Shown piece by piece: positions 22,701-37,700 of a stretch of DNA of 64,000 bases (positions are counted from its first letter, which is position 1; every line of letters begins with the position of its first letter). The stretch lies in assembly GCA_036023115.1 (NCBI GenBank), contig JAYKKT010000055.1, positions 9,634,001-9,698,000 on the forward strand. The letters are read 5' to 3'. The translations under genes and the position numbers were made by a program. The stretch comes from Brasenia schreberi (lineage: Eukaryota > Streptophyta > Magnoliopsida > Nymphaeales > Cabombaceae). The notes under the pieces are model-generated. The model was not told the origin of the DNA and searched no databases. It worked only from the letters and a program-made list of their open reading frames with translations.

Positions 22701-25700
22701 AGAACAACACTTGGGATATTGTCGATGTAGTTCGAGAAAGAAAATTAGTGAGATGCAAATCAGTGTACACAGTGAAATTTAAAGCTGATGGGAGCATGGA
22801 ATGCTATAAAGCTCGATTGGTAGCCAAAAAATATAGTTAATCATGTAGGATAAACTATAATGAAACGTTTGCTCCCGTGGCGAAATTGACTTCCATAAGG
22901 GTTATCACGAATGTAGCTCCTCACAAAGGTTGGGATATATGGCAACTAGATGTGAAAAATGTGTTTGTACAAGAAAATCTTTAAGAAGAAATCTATATGG
23001 AGTTACCGTATGGATTTAATAAAAATGGGTTGAAGGACAAGGTGGGTAAGTTAAATATAGTCTCAAACAATCTCCTAGAGCATGGTTTGACAGATTCAGT
23101 GAAGGTGTAACTAGTCTAGGTTTTCGCATAAGCATGAATGATCATATCCTCTTTATTAAAAAAGAGATAAAAAAATAAAGATATCTATTTTGATTGTTTA
23201 TGCTGATGATATTATTATCATTATATTATTATTATTACAAGGAATGATCTAGAAGAGATTGACACACTTAAAGTGAAGTTGCACCATATTTTGATCTAAA
23301 GGACTTAGGCCGACTTCATTACTTCTTGGGAATTGAAGTTTTATATTACAATAAGGGTACATTTATGACCCAAAGAAAGTATACCATGGATATGCGTACG
23401 GATACTAAAATGCGTGACTGCAAAAAGAGCATAATTCCAATAGACACCAATAAAAAACTTTATCTTGATGATAAAGAAATGTTTAAAAATGTGAGCAAAT
23501 ATCAAAAACTGGTTGAAAAATTGATTTACCTTACCACTACTCGTCTGGATATTGTATATGGAATGAGAATGTTAAGTAGATTTATGCATGCTCCATCGAG
23601 AGCTCACATAAATGCAGTTTATTACAGTATTGTCTAGCGCATATCGTATCACGTATCGTACTTTAATATTAAAAAACATAGAAAAATATTTAAAAATCAG
23701 AAAAAATAGTAAAAATCCGAAAAAATAAGGAAAAAATAGGAAAAATCTGGTAATTTCTTTGAATTCATATATTGCAAAATTTAGTACATATTGAGTATTC
23801 AACATTGAATAATTGCATCCAAATTTACATATTTTGAAGCAAAAAATGAAATACATTTACATTTTACATATTATAAATTTGTATTAGGATCATTAACTAA
23901 ATAATCTTTATCTTCTCCTTGATGAAGATTCAAAGTTTCTCATCACCTTGTGCTTCAAAATCAAAATTATCATCTCCTTCATGATGTTGTTGCACTCCTT
24001 TCAAATTAATCCATGCAATGTCTTCTTCGGTTAGGAGTGCATTTTCTTCGTTATCTTCTATAATCAACTCATCTAATATATCAAAATTAACAAACTGCTA
24101 TCTTTGTACATGTAGTTGTCATATTTGCTAATTTTCATATGTGAGCAAAACAATGAGCTCCATTTCTTTGATTATTGAGTCTATGACACCTCAGTGATGT
24201 GATATTGTTAGTTGATGATATCCCCTTTTTCTCTTACTTTTTAACTAATGCTTGAGCTCCATTTCTCACTTCACAAACTAAGTTAAGCCTCACACACGTT
24301 GATCATGTTCAACCCAATAGAAGTCATGTAAGGTGAACCCTAAAATAGTGAAGTTGTGAAATGCCCAACTCAATGAATCGAGACAACCAAATTGTTCTTC
24401 ATTGTTTGCGATTTCATGAAATTAGAAACTGGTAGCAGAAATATACCTAAAAGTTGGCAAGAGAAAGAGAAATGATTTTGTCACAATTTTATTTGTTTAT
24501 AAATTATTCTTATTCAATAAATGAAATTATAAACCCGAATTTACATGTTACATGCACAGCTTGCAATCCCAAACAAGCATATCGGAGGATGCCTTAGAGA
24601 GAAGTGAAGAGAAGCGAAGAGATGTCAGAAACCTTCAAAAAAAATGGAAAAAAAAATTGATTTTTTTTTTTGATTTTTTTGGGAGTATTTGTTGTATCGT
24701 ACGATACGATATTGTATCGTATCGTTCCCACGATACAGTACGATATGTATGATACGGATAACACTGGTTTATTATATACTTAGATATTTGAAATCTGCAC
24801 CTGGTTATGGAATCCTAAATACCAACAAGAGTCACCTTAATATTGAAGTATTCTCCGGTGTTGAGCGGAATCTCTTGATGATAGAAAATTTACTTATGGA
24901 CATATTACATTGATTGGTGGTAATATTATTTCGTGAAAAAAAAGTAAATGGTAGTACCTAGATCAAGTGGTAAGGCCGAATAAAAAGTTGTTGCTCAAGG
25001 AATGTGTGTGGAGCTATGGCTAAAGTCTATAATGAGTTGGGTATGGAGATAGGAGGTATCATTCCTCTTTACCGTGATAGTAAAACTGCTATTCAGATTG
25101 CATCTAACCCATAGTCTATCTTAAGAAGACCAAGCATATTGAAGTCGACTCCCACTTCATAAGAGAAAAAGTCACCAACAAGGAATTCCAATTGATTTAT
25201 ATCAAGTCTCAAAATCAGTTTGGAGACATTCTCACCAAAGCTATCAACATAAGGATTCTTGAGAGTGTTCTTCCAAAGTTAAGAGTTACCAATATCTTTC
25301 TCCCAACTTGAGGGAGAGTGTTAAGAAGATGGTCCAAGATTTGAATCCATTTCAGGATTGATAAGTTTAGGCCAGGGGAAGCCTTAATAATCACTAAATG
25401 CTGAAGTGAACCCAAGATATTAAATTTGAACGGTACTTTCCATATATCTTTCTCCCAACTTGAGGGAGAGTGTTAAGAAGATGATCCAAGATTTGAATCC
25501 GTTTCAGGATTGATAAGTTTAGGCGAAGCCTAATAATCACTAAATGCTGAAGTGAACCCAAGATATTAAATTTGAATGGTACTTTCCATATATCAAATTG
25601 AAAAGGAAGGATGTGGCCACAATAAATCTTGCTTTTCCTCGCAAGAAAATTTTCTGCTGATTTTTTTGTAACTATGCTTGCACATGGTCATATCCTTATA

Positions 25701-28700
25701 ACATCGTCAAAAGTACACCTCTCTCTCTCAACTCTTTCTGCTATGCCCATCCCTGTATTAAAGATAAGTAAAAGAAAAAATTCTGCATGGAATGAGTGAA
25801 AGGAGAAATGAAGGCCTTGACCATGGCTTTGAAGTGAAGATATTCTTATTGGTGGTCATTGGAAATAGGAGACTGCGATGGGGAAGGAGGGGGAGATTGA
25901 AAGCCTCAATGCTCTCCCTAGCTGAATAAAAAAAGTAAAACCAAAATAACACAAAAAGGGGGGAAAGGGCAAATAAAATAGCCTGGAAGTTTATTCTTGG
26001 GAAACTAAATCTTGCCAAATTCAAGAAGGATCATTATATGTATGTTTTTATATGCACTAACTGAAATATAGGCAACCATTAGTGGTTTTATATGGCTACC
26101 ACCTCAAATTGTGCTATGAAACGTTCACCTCAAAATTTGGAGGCAAATGCTGTTTCTTTCTTGATCCATTTCTGGGATGAGTGATTGATATGTCCTTAGC
26201 TAGCTTACCATGACATGATTCTCAAATGACAATTACACTCATTATGCAGAACTTACTTTGTGTAAAGGAGGCGGACACTCCAAATCACTTTGGAGGGATT
26301 AAATATCTTGGATTTGAGAGGCTTACTTTCGTTCCCATTCAGGTAGTGGCTTATTCAGCTACTTTGCATGCGTTTGTTGCTGAGAAATTCATGCTTGAGC
26401 TATATCTTTCTATGACTTTCTTCTTTGTCATGTGAGAAAATCTTCATGTGACTTTTAGACAGCTAGAATTTTATATGCTTTCATCTCCATCAGTTCTCTT
26501 GGGACAGTTATATTTCTTTATTGAAATTAGTGGCATGCAGTGGCAGAAACACAAATGGACAAGATGAAAAAAGGAAAATAGTTCGAATGTTACATAGGTC
26601 CAGCTCAGACATGCGTTTGAGAAAGCAGAGGGACAAGAGGGACAAAATTATGTTATGGCAATCATGGTGGCTCATTTAACTAGGCACTTGCTGGACTTGC
26701 CTCTTGATGGGGTCATGCACGAATAACCAAATAGTCAATCCTCTTCATGCATGTACAATTTGGTTTGTTCCTTGGTTTTTGAGTCGTGTCTGATGCCCTA
26801 TGCCAATGATACAATACTGACTGATACATATCGTTTCATGAGGAAAATGAAAGGATACAGGCTCTGTGTCGGGCCTGGCTTGTGTATCGTGCGATACAGG
26901 CAATACGCCCTATGCGTGACTTGAATCAAGCTTCCTTCTGTATTTTGAGGCGTTTAAAGCCCTTCTTTCTTCATTTCTCTTCCATTTACACTCTTGTAAG
27001 AAGAGGTTTTACCGATTCTCTTATAAACTGAAGTTTTTTCGGTTCAACATAAATATTTGAGATTGTGATTTGTTCTTCTTTTTCTTCAGTTATGGAACTT
27101 TTAAACAATGTCTAACTTTAAGAAGTTACATGATAATATGACATATGTCATGTAACTTTGGATGTTTGAAAATTTGACTCAGTTGACTTGTTTGCTAATT
27201 TGCTTTTATTTGGTAATAGACCAGACCAATGGTTAGATTATTTTTTATTTCAGTTAGCTTATTTGTTTGTATTATGATTATTATTAGTTAATGACAACTT
27301 AATGTAGGTATTTACCTTATTAAATTCATTATATACTATTGTTTTGATACAATACTAATTTTCCCCACTTATTCTTATTCATAACAATTATTTAGGAACT
27401 TCTTTGTTTTTCTTGATTTTTCTAAATCTTTTGATTTAAAAAAAAATTAGAACAAATTTTTACGATATGTTATGTACGAGATATTATATTGCCGTGTCGG
27501 GGCAAAAAACAATACACTTTGAGATACGTTACTTACAACACTGCACTAAACAACCTTCATGATTGAATGTTTCAATGCTATCATTAGATCACAATTCAAT
27601 TGGCCCGTGATGGAGAGAAGGAAACACCTCCATCAAGCAGTTCTGATTGCAGAGATGGTGGAGCACTTTGTGATGCCAGTACCAGGCTATAATCTGGGCC
27701 CTGTTAGGTCTACCATATGAAAAACCATCACCAAAACCAATAAGAAAATGTATGCTATACCGACAATGTTAAGTCATATCCTTTATGCAGTTTATTATTT
27801 AGGTATTTATGTATATCATGTATTTCATTTTTTGTGTTTCTCTTTTTTTCTTTTTTTTGTTTCTGCTTTTTTTAGCAGGAAAGGGAGCTGAGCATGCTCC
27901 ACCAGCTAGAACTCTAGCCTTTGTGGTTGTCCTGCCTCCTTTCTTCATTCTTCCTGCTGCCTATATGAGTGGCAGCCTGTACACTTTGTAAATATGCCGA
28001 TTAACAGCGACTATGAATGAAACCTGTGACATTTTCAGTTCTTTGACCGAGTTTTCTTTGAAGTGACTGAGCTTCATTAAACAACTCATTATGCTTGTGT
28101 TTTTATTGAAGTATGTGGACTGTGTAATCCTGTGATTGATTGAGGAATGCAGTACTCTTCATATCCCAGCCTCAAATTACATGTATCACAGTTGAAGGAC
28201 TGATCATATGCTGCCTTCATTTTCATTCAAGTGTTGTTCGTGGCTCATGGGCTGTTTGAAGCGAAGATTGATCCTTGGCCTCCTTTGTTTCAACGTGTTT
28301 CCTTTGTTTGGGTATTTTTCTTTGAGCTTACTCACTGTTTGGGTTATTCCTCATGTAGGATAAAAATGATCAGGTGTATTTCATCCTTGTGGGGAGTAAC
28401 TAAGTTGCTCGGGCAATGACAATGCAGAACTACTTTTATTCTAAGCAAAATTGAAAAGCCCAAGGATACCGAAACAGAGAAGGATGAAGGGGAAGAAAAC
28501 GATTGGACCGTTCTTTGGACTTACATGAATAATGTTGCTGGCACACACTTGTTCCAGCATGGCTAACTTTATGGAAGCCAAGAAAGCACAGGATCTTTTG
28601 AAAGCTTCTTATTCTTAAGATGACATAGCAAATCGCATGACTCTTAGGGCTAAAATCACCAACATGCATTACGGAGACAAAAGTGTGTGCGACTACTACA

Positions 28701-31700
28701 ATGAGTTCTTGTGTATTTGGAATGAATACAAAGAAGTAGACCATGAAGGATGCTTGCGTTGTGTTACTCACACTACTAGCTGTGAAGAAGGATGTGATAG
28801 GACCATGAGCCACTAGGGTCCGTGCATGTTTGTATCACGGGCCACTAGGAACCGTGGCGGGCTACAAGGGCCTGCAACCTCCTTCAGAAGATAGGCGTTG
28901 GGGGACCCAACAACAACTAGCTGTTGGGCATCCCCAACGGCTAGTCTGCTGGCCAGCCGTTGGCCTCTCTCCCCTTTCACCTCTTTTCCCTTTCTTTCTT
29001 GTAAATGTTGTAACTTGCTCTATAAATAGAGCTTTACTTAACATCAATAATATACATTTCTTAGACAACACTTTGACTTGTGATTTTGGCTTGTTCTTGA
29101 CTCGAAGCACCGATTCTCGGGTGTTTTTGTATTTGACTTGTTGGTTTGACACTTGATGATACGTGATCGAGCTACTTCCAAATACAAATATCAACAATTG
29201 TTTACGTTCATCTATGAAGTTTGGATTGGATCAGATCTATTGGACTATCCAATCGGGTCCTGCATGGGACCCGATACTTGGAACAACAGAGTGAGAAGAA
29301 AAAGAACTAGAGAGGGATGACAGAGAAGGGGAGGGGACTGTCGGAAAATCCACTAATCGCCGAAAAATGACCAAATCCATCTGCTAAGCAACCAAGGTAT
29401 GGGAACCACCCTTCTCCGCTTGTTTTAAAGGTGAAATCGCTGGAAACTGTTAGGATTCCGGTAGGATTTTGGAGGAAAGGGGTCTATTCTTTTACGACGA
29501 GACTACCAGCGGTGGACAACTGCCATTGGGGGCCAATGGTCTGCTTGCAAGTGGTAGACGTGTTGGCATTGGTGGAAGAGAAGGAACCGGCCAAAACTGC
29601 CAGGATTGGCGTAGAACTGGTGGCTGATGGGTGAATCGACTTGGTGTGTTGTATCAGCCTCCCGTCATGTCGTGTCGGGACCGGATGACATCGAACAAGA
29701 CATTTAAATTGTGTCCTTGTAGAGACACTGTTCCAGTTTTCAATTCAGATCTATAGTGATCTGAGATCCATTTTAAAACAGATTTGGATATGGACTCTTT
29801 TATTGAATCCAAATAAAACTATATGGATCCAAATTAGGTTTTTCGGGTTTTAAGACTCGTTTGAGATCCAATTTCGACGTGGTTTAAACCGTTAGGTTTG
29901 TATTTGAATGTAGATAATAATATTATGTTTTTGTCATGATTTAGGAATTAAATTGAGATGATTAAGGGAGAGTTATCACTATTATATTTGGATCTCATAG
30001 AGACGTCATGTAGGTGGATGTGTTATCTTTCCGGTTATGTGCTAGAGGTTGTTTTAATTGCTTTTAGATGATGCATGAGATTGTGAAATGTTTATTAATG
30101 TTTTTAAATGGGTATATATGTGTTGGTTTGTGAAATAGCCTTTAAAATGCTTTGATGACTATATGGACTCATGGCATGAGTGTGCTTCTTTGCGAGTAAA
30201 CCACTTAATGAGTATGGATCTATCTTTCATGATGGTATAAGATGTTGATGAATTATAGATGAACATATATGTTGGTGTTAGCTCGTTAGTTGTCATTGTA
30301 GGCGAGTGAAATACTATTGGTATGGATTACTTTCAATGATAATGTATGACGTTAGTGTATTGTGGATGAACGTATCAGATAGCCCTAACTCGTAGATGTG
30401 TTGAGTTGTGTTGGCTACTTCATTGGTTGAACTAGTTTGCACTTATAGTTGTCTTGAACAACTCATGTGGGTTACAACATGCCTAAGTTGGGGATAAGTG
30501 AAAGTAGTCAACGAGAGAAGAGAGTTTATGTACAGTAGAACAAATTTGATACTTCATTTGAATGTGTGATTTTGATATGGATATGTTATTTTGACATAAC
30601 TGGATATATGTGATTGTCGTGGATGTGGACGAGGATGTGGTTATGTAGACCTTGGGAGATGTCCTAGTGGATGTTATTATGGATATGGGATGTGATGCTA
30701 GAGATATTATTGTGAATGTATGGTTGAATGCATGACTCTGATACTTTTGTCCCGTAGACTCGAGGGGTTGGACTTGGTGGGCCCTTGTGAGGCACCAAGA
30801 TCCTGGGCTCGACACGTTGATGGTGTTATTGGAGGTCACATGGCTCGACAAAAGTATGGGTCAGGCAACTCCTACAAGGTGACATTGGTTTGTTACATTA
30901 TAGAGTTTATAATATCGAAACTAAGTTGCATATTGATGAGTGTTTTAGTATGCATGCATGTTTGGTAATGGTATTTATTTTGTTAGATATTCTATATTTT
31001 CTCACCACATGGTTTGAAATGGTGCATGTCTTTAGTATGATTACTTGTAGAGAGATCACATCCATCTACGAGCATAGTCTGGTGCTCAGGTTTTATTTTA
31101 TATGAATTTTTGGTTATAGCCTTAAAAAAATGTTGAGCATGTGAGACATTGAAGCATGACTTTGTCTTCCGCTGCTAGATTGTAGGAGTTTATAGGCTCT
31201 TTGTAGTTTTGAATTTTTTTTCTGTTGTACGGTTGTACCACTGTCTTATTGGATCTTAAATTGTTTATAAATTATGAACTTTGACATGTCTTTGTTTGTA
31301 TGAATTATGCACCTTCGTATTTGTTAACGGTTCACGGGTATTAACCACGTGGCATGGACAAGCCATGTCATGTTGGTCGACACTTGTGGGATATTAAAAA
31401 AAGTTGGCATTAGAGCCTAGGTAGATCTGAGGCATAACTCAAACAATTGATTGGTTGACCAACATATAATCAAAATCAGCCAACTAGAGCTCTCTTTAGT
31501 GACCAACATGAAAAGAGCACAATAGAGGGTGGTTAGAACTTAATGATTGAAATGCAGAATGGGATAGATGAGTTAGAGTCTCGACTTGCACAATCCCAGA
31601 AGGCCTCCACATCTTCCACCACTAATCCCCATGTTACTATGGCATATCTATTCTCTTTTATGATGATGGGTAATCATTCTATGCCTAATTTCAAAGTTTG

Positions 31701-34700
31701 GGTTATTTACTCAGGTGCCATAGATCATATGGTGGAAACCAAATCATTTTTTCAGGACTACCACCAAATTCAGAAAAATATTGGAATCAAAATGGTTGAT
31801 GGGTCTAACACTTTTATTATTGGGAAAGAAAGTATAGTTACATCTCTGAGAGTTCTACGTAATATCCTACATGTTCTTACCCTCTCAGTCAATTTACTTT
31901 CTATACATGCATTGACTAGAGATTTATATTGTTCAGTGATCTTTGATGCTATTCATTGTGTCTTTCAAGAAGTGAAGACGCGAAGACTCTGTGGTCAGGG
32001 TAGCATGAAGAGAGGATTGTACTTCTACGAGGAGACTAGCATCACTGGAGATAGATCGACTCTTATTGCAGAAAATCAAAAATAAAATGTTACTTGTGGC
32101 ACCAACTATTGGGACATTTACCACTCTAAAATCATATTTTTGTTACCAGAATTTAAAAATTATAATGATTTTATTTTGAGATGTGAAACTTGTGAGAAGG
32201 CAAAATATCATCGTGCCTCCTTTACTATCAATGAAACTCGATCTTTAAAACCCTTTGAGATTGTGCATTCAAATATTTGGGGATCATGCTCTATTGTTGC
32301 TTTACATGACTATAATTACTTTGTTTTATTTATAGAAGATTGTACCAAATTTAGTATGGTTTATCTCATGAGATCTAGAAATGAAATCATAAATATTTTG
32401 TCAGCATTGTAAATTTATTCATACACAATTTCACCTGCCCATAAAAACTATACACAACGATAATGGGGGAGAGTATGTGAGTAACTCTTTGAACACATTC
32501 TTTCTTAGTAATGGTATTTTACATCAAACTTTATGCTCATATTCTCTATAGCAGAACGAAGTTTCTTAATGGAAGAATAAACATATCTTGGAAGTGGCAC
32601 AAACACTATTGATTAGATATAATTGTTGTGAAGAGCAAGTTGACAGAATGTTTAGAGTCTAGGTTGTGTCGTGTAATGTCTTTATGTTCAGTTCTATGTA
32701 ATTAGTGTGAGTTATGTATGGTTTGGATCCCAATGGATCAGATTCCTGATCCATTGGGACCCGAATCCTATTAGTTACTAATTAGGAGCATATTAGTTTT
32801 TCAAGTTAGATTAGTAGTATTTAAAATGTTGTCATTAGGGTTAGGGTGTGAAAAAACATAGGCAGCAGGTGGTGGCAGCCAAGGGGTGCCGACCTGCACC
32901 CTTCTTCATTTCCTCTTGTATTCTTCTATTTTCTGATGAATAAAATATATTTTGGAGGGTCAAATCAACAAATCAACATGGTATCAGAGCCTAATCGCGA
33001 AGTTTCAGCCATCATGATGTGTTCTCATGCCGATTAAGTGGATTCAATCAAAATCGTAAGCCTATTTGATTGTTTGGTTGAATGTTTTCTTCTATTTTAA
33101 TGATCATAGAAAGAATCCATAAAAGGAGGGGATTCTATCCATTGGATTGAAGATACCATGATTTGCATATTTCATATTGAGATTAAGGAATCAGTGAAGT
33201 GCAAATTCTATTAGTGATTTTATGGATTACATCGGTATTCTGTTTCTTCTTCATATCGTGTTTCACGATTTTATAAAGTACATAACAGAGGGTTATGCAC
33301 AAGTAACTTAGGGTTCACGGGTTCTTGAAGTGAGAAGCAGATTCTTAGGGCATTTCAGTCCCTTCGTGTATTTCATACACATAAAGTTGATTTGATCATG
33401 TTTCAAGTGTATTTAATTTAAATTGTAGGTGATTAAAAAAAGAAAGAAATGATTACCTTGAAATATTCATGAAAAGAACCAAGATGGGTGATACAAATGA
33501 ACAGTGTTCTACAGATAAAAATGAAGGGTTCTAGATAACCAATCTGAAATTAGATGGAAAAAATTATCTCCAGTGGGCTCGTTCAATTGAATTGGCAATT
33601 ATTGCCAGGGGGCGTTGGAATTACATAACGAGTGAAGTAACTCAACCTTCAAGTACAGATCCTCTTTATTCTAGATGGAGAAAAGAAAATGCACTGGTGA
33701 GATTGACAATACCTTTATGTTCTTGGAAACAGGTAGAGAGATATGGTTGACAGTACAAGAGGCTTATGCCCAGAGAAAAAACATTGCAAAGAAGTATGAT
33801 CTTATAAAAAAGATTAGGAAGTGCACACAGGGAGGAAGAACTATGAGTGAGTACTATGCAGCTAGAAAAGAAAACCAAAGTGAATATATCAGAAACTTCA
33901 GCATTCGTAGGAAGATGTATATCTACTCCCACCTTTTCTAGGAGAGGAGGTTATGGACGAGACAGAGGCAGATCTGGGACTACTTCTGAAGACAAGGATA
34001 AGTTAATCTGTTCATATTATGTAAAATCACGCCATATGAGGGAAACATGTTGGAAATTAGTTGGAGTACCTACTCAGTTTCAGAATCAGAATCGATCCAA
34101 CAGGGCTTACTTCAGCAGTGATCAGACAGAGAAACTAAGGAATGATGATAGTACGACCTCATTAGCAGATATGAAGAAAGAAATTGAACTCCTTAAAGCC
34201 AGACTAACTGATTCTCAATCTGCATCTACATCATCTCACAGTGATCCTCAGGCCACGGTGGCATATTCTTTTTCTTTCCTTACTCAGGGTAATATTGGTT
34301 CTTCTTATTTACGTATTTGGGTTATTGATTCAGGTGCGACAGATCATATGGTCAGTCGAAGAGAGTTTTTTGATAATTATGAATTGTCTCAGGACAACAT
34401 TAATATCAAACTCGCAGATGATTCCTATACTCCCATAGCTGGAAAATGAAGTATTACTACTTCGTTTGGTATCTTAAAGAATGTCTTGCATGTTCCAAAT
34501 ATCTCAGTCAACTTATTATCTGTGTTTGCTATGACTAGAGATAACAAATGTAGTATAATATTTGATTCTACTGGGTGTTACTTTCAGGAGATGCAGACGG
34601 GGAGGATCTTTGGACAGGGTAGTGTGAGAAGAGGCTTATATTTCTGCGAGGATCATAAAGGAGCAGCACTGTAATCAATTGTGATCACCATGGAACAGAA

Positions 34701-37700
34701 AGAGGACATATCTCGATGGCATCAAAGATTGAGACATTTACCATTATCTAAGCTGATAATGTTACTGCCAAAATTTAAGGATTGTAATAATTTGAATTTA
34801 AATTATGAGACTTGCCAAAAGGCTAAGCATCATCGTGTTTTTTTTCCTTTAAGTGAAGACAGATCTGTTATTCCTTTTAAGATTGTTCATTCGGATATTT
34901 GGGGCCCTTGCTCTACTACATCTGTGCATGGATATAAGTATTTTGTTTCCTTTATTGATGAGTGCACTAGATTCACAATGAATAATCTTATGAAAACCAA
35001 AGATGAAGTGAAGAATATTCTTCCAATATACTGCTAATTTGTACTTACTCAATTTCAGAGAGCTATAAGAGTTTTCCGCAGTGATAATGGGGGTGAGTTT
35101 ATGTATCAATCCCTTAATTCATACTTTTTAGCACAGGGAATCTTAAATCAGACTTCATGTGCCCATTCTCCTCAACAGAATGGGGTTGCAGAGAGAAAGA
35201 ATGGACATATATTAGAAGTTGCAAGGACACTTCTCATTGGATGTAATGCTCCTAAATACTATTGGGGCTGTAGTATTCCTGATAAATCGAATGCCCAGCA
35301 GTGTACTCTATGGAGATACTTCATTTCATTTATTGTGTCCCTCTCAGAAACAATTTCATTTGCTCTCAAGGGTGTTTGGTTGTACTTGTTTTGTACATGT
35401 TCATCGTGGATTGAGGGATAAGTTAGATGCTAGAGCGATTAAATGTATTTTTCTGGGATACTCGTATACCCAAAAAGGTTATAAATGCTATGATCCACTA
35501 AGAAGAAAGCTATATGTTACAATGAATGTCACTTTTAATGAAGATACTTCATTTTATGATTCATCAGAAGTTGATCATTCATCTATGCAGACGCCTTATA
35601 TCATGCCACTTTCACCAGCAGAAACACATCGTATACATGATGAAGGAGAGGAAGAGATGCCATTTTCTCATGCAGAAAATATACAAGTGTATACCGAGGG
35701 GAAAGGAAGGTTGTTGCTCCTCAGCTATCAATCACTCCCGATCATAATTCCGTCTCAGAATTAGTTACACATCAGATTCAGGAAGTCTCTCAGCATTCTA
35801 ATGATGAGTTGGATGACTTACCTATTGCTATCAGAAAAGGAAAACGGAAAACAACGAAATATTCCTTGGAAAAAATGGTATCTTACTCTAATTATCTCAG
35901 AGAATATCAGGTGTTTATTATGAATGCAAATTCTATTCTCATACCAAAAACCTACGAAGAAGCAAGACAACATCTAGAGTGGAAAACAACAATGGAAGAA
36001 GAAATTGCAGCCCTTGTAAGGAATAACATGTGGGAACTAACAGATCTGCCTGCAGGACAGAAAACAGTGGGATGTAAATGGGTATACAAAATCAAGACTC
36101 GTTCGATGTTTCTTTATTGAACGATACAAGGCTGCTTGATTGTTAAGGGATTTACTGAAGTATAGTATTGACTATGAGGAGACCTTTGCCCTGTTGCTCG
36201 TATCACCTTAGTTCACATTCTTCTTCTTATTGTAAGCTGCTCAAAGAGTGGGCGCAATCGGATGGATGTGAAAAATGCTTTTTCTCGGTGGTGACTTGGA
36301 AGAAATTTATATGCGGCCACCCCGGGTTATGCTTGCTCACTCCAATAAGTCCTGTCTTCTTCGTAAGGCTTTGTATGGTCTTAAACGGGCTGTCCGGGCC
36401 TAGAGCTTGGTTTGCTGGTCAGATTCTACCATAAAAGCGATTCTTGACAAGGTTCTCATCTATGGCCCTAGGTCGACTCGACTCCTTCTTTCGTCTACAT
36501 AGTGATCAAGGTAAGACGTTGCTATTCTTATTGTCTATGTGGATGGCATAAGTCATTTGACTAGGAAATGATGTACATGGAATGTGACGGATCTGAAAAA
36601 TAGGTTGGCTTAAGCAAAACTTTGAAATGAAGGATCTTAGGATCCTCTCGGGTGCTTTCTTTTGGTCTGGATAGTTGCTTAAAAAACGATGAAAAGAATC
36701 TTTACGTAATCTCAAAGAAACTAGTATGCCTTGAATACGTTCAATCCCACGTTTCTGCTTGGCCTTGTAAGACTAGTAGACACAGCGATGGATCCCTCTT
36801 ACTCTTGAGGCCCGTGGCAAGTTTTACTACTATGGAAGGTCACTCCAATTGACAACTTGGAAGATATCCCATACTCTATCTGGTAGCTGACTTAGCTTTA
36901 TCTCATCTGTCCGTACCTTTTTGACTGACGTAGTATCTTCATTGTAAGTGTGGTTCGGTCGGATACATGTCGTGCTCACGCTGTGAAACTCAACGTACGG
37001 TGGCTCATGTCGAATTCTTTGGTATCTCAAAGGATACACTCTGTTAGTGAGAGGCTTGATATTTTAGCAAAAATGAGTCCGAAGCATAATCCTACGAGAG
37101 CTTCATTTTGATACGAGATTGGGCTGGATTTCACCATATTAATGATAGGAGAATTACACCTCGAGGTTATTGTATTTTTTCTATAGAGGTATGCTATTGG
37201 TCTCACGGCAAAGCAAGAAACACTTGATTGTATTTGCAAGAAGTCTAGTCTTGAAGCTAGGCAATTTCGACTTCTTGCTCACGAAATTGCTTACATCACG
37301 ATAATATTTGAAACCGTTGGCTCCTTGATGACTTAGAGCGTCTGAAAACTATTCTTCCTCTATAAAGATTTCTTATTGTGACAACAAGGTACCGTTCAAA
37401 TATATCTCCATGACACTGATGTCCATCATGCTTATACACTGAAAGCACATGTGGAAGATGGATAGACAACCGTGAAAAGAAAAAAATTGAGGTTGGGATG
37501 CTATGCATAACTTATGTGTCTACAAGTGATCAAGTTGCTAATGTTCTAACAAAGTCTTTAACAAGAAGGATGTTTGAAAAAACAAGTTGATAAGATGGGC
37601 ATGTTCAACCTTGGAAACCAATCTTGAGAGGAGTTTTGACTATTTTGTTATTTCTTTTTTTATTGTCCACATTTTGTAGGGATTTTATTTATGGTTTGGA

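Larger units (their letters stand above)
19657..25590 (+). mobile_element. Ty1/copia retrotransposon (Copia-2), split by a hAT derivative
   Basis: A 5' LTR (19657-19935) is followed by TGGTATTAGAGC, then gag, protease, integrase, RT and RNase H in copia order, a polypurine tract (ACTTGAGGGAGAG) and a truncated 3' LTR at 25319. The hAT derivative at 23625-24766 interrupts the RT C-terminal part. Removing it and one copy of GTTTATTA rejoins the reading of that domain. Numerous stops and frameshifts make the copy inactive. Confidence 0.92.

Noticed and set aside
27809..27878. N-terminal part of the open frame ending at 27991 ([11 protein letters not shown])
   Set aside because: It translates the polypyrimidine tract before a likely splice acceptor; only the part after 27878 is exon-like.
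28862..29197. 111-codon minus-strand frame
   Set aside because: It lies over LTR-like sequence with a TATA box on the + strand; no family resemblance.
30483..30851. Serine/threonine-rich minus-strand frame of 122 codons
   Set aside because: Low-complexity translation of TG/AT-rich non-coding sequence within the probable gypsy LTR.
36168..37508. Several frames of 60-90 codons in the Copia-4 RT/RNase H region as independent genes
   Set aside because: Fragments such as KALYGLK and VANVLTKSL show it is degraded copia pol.
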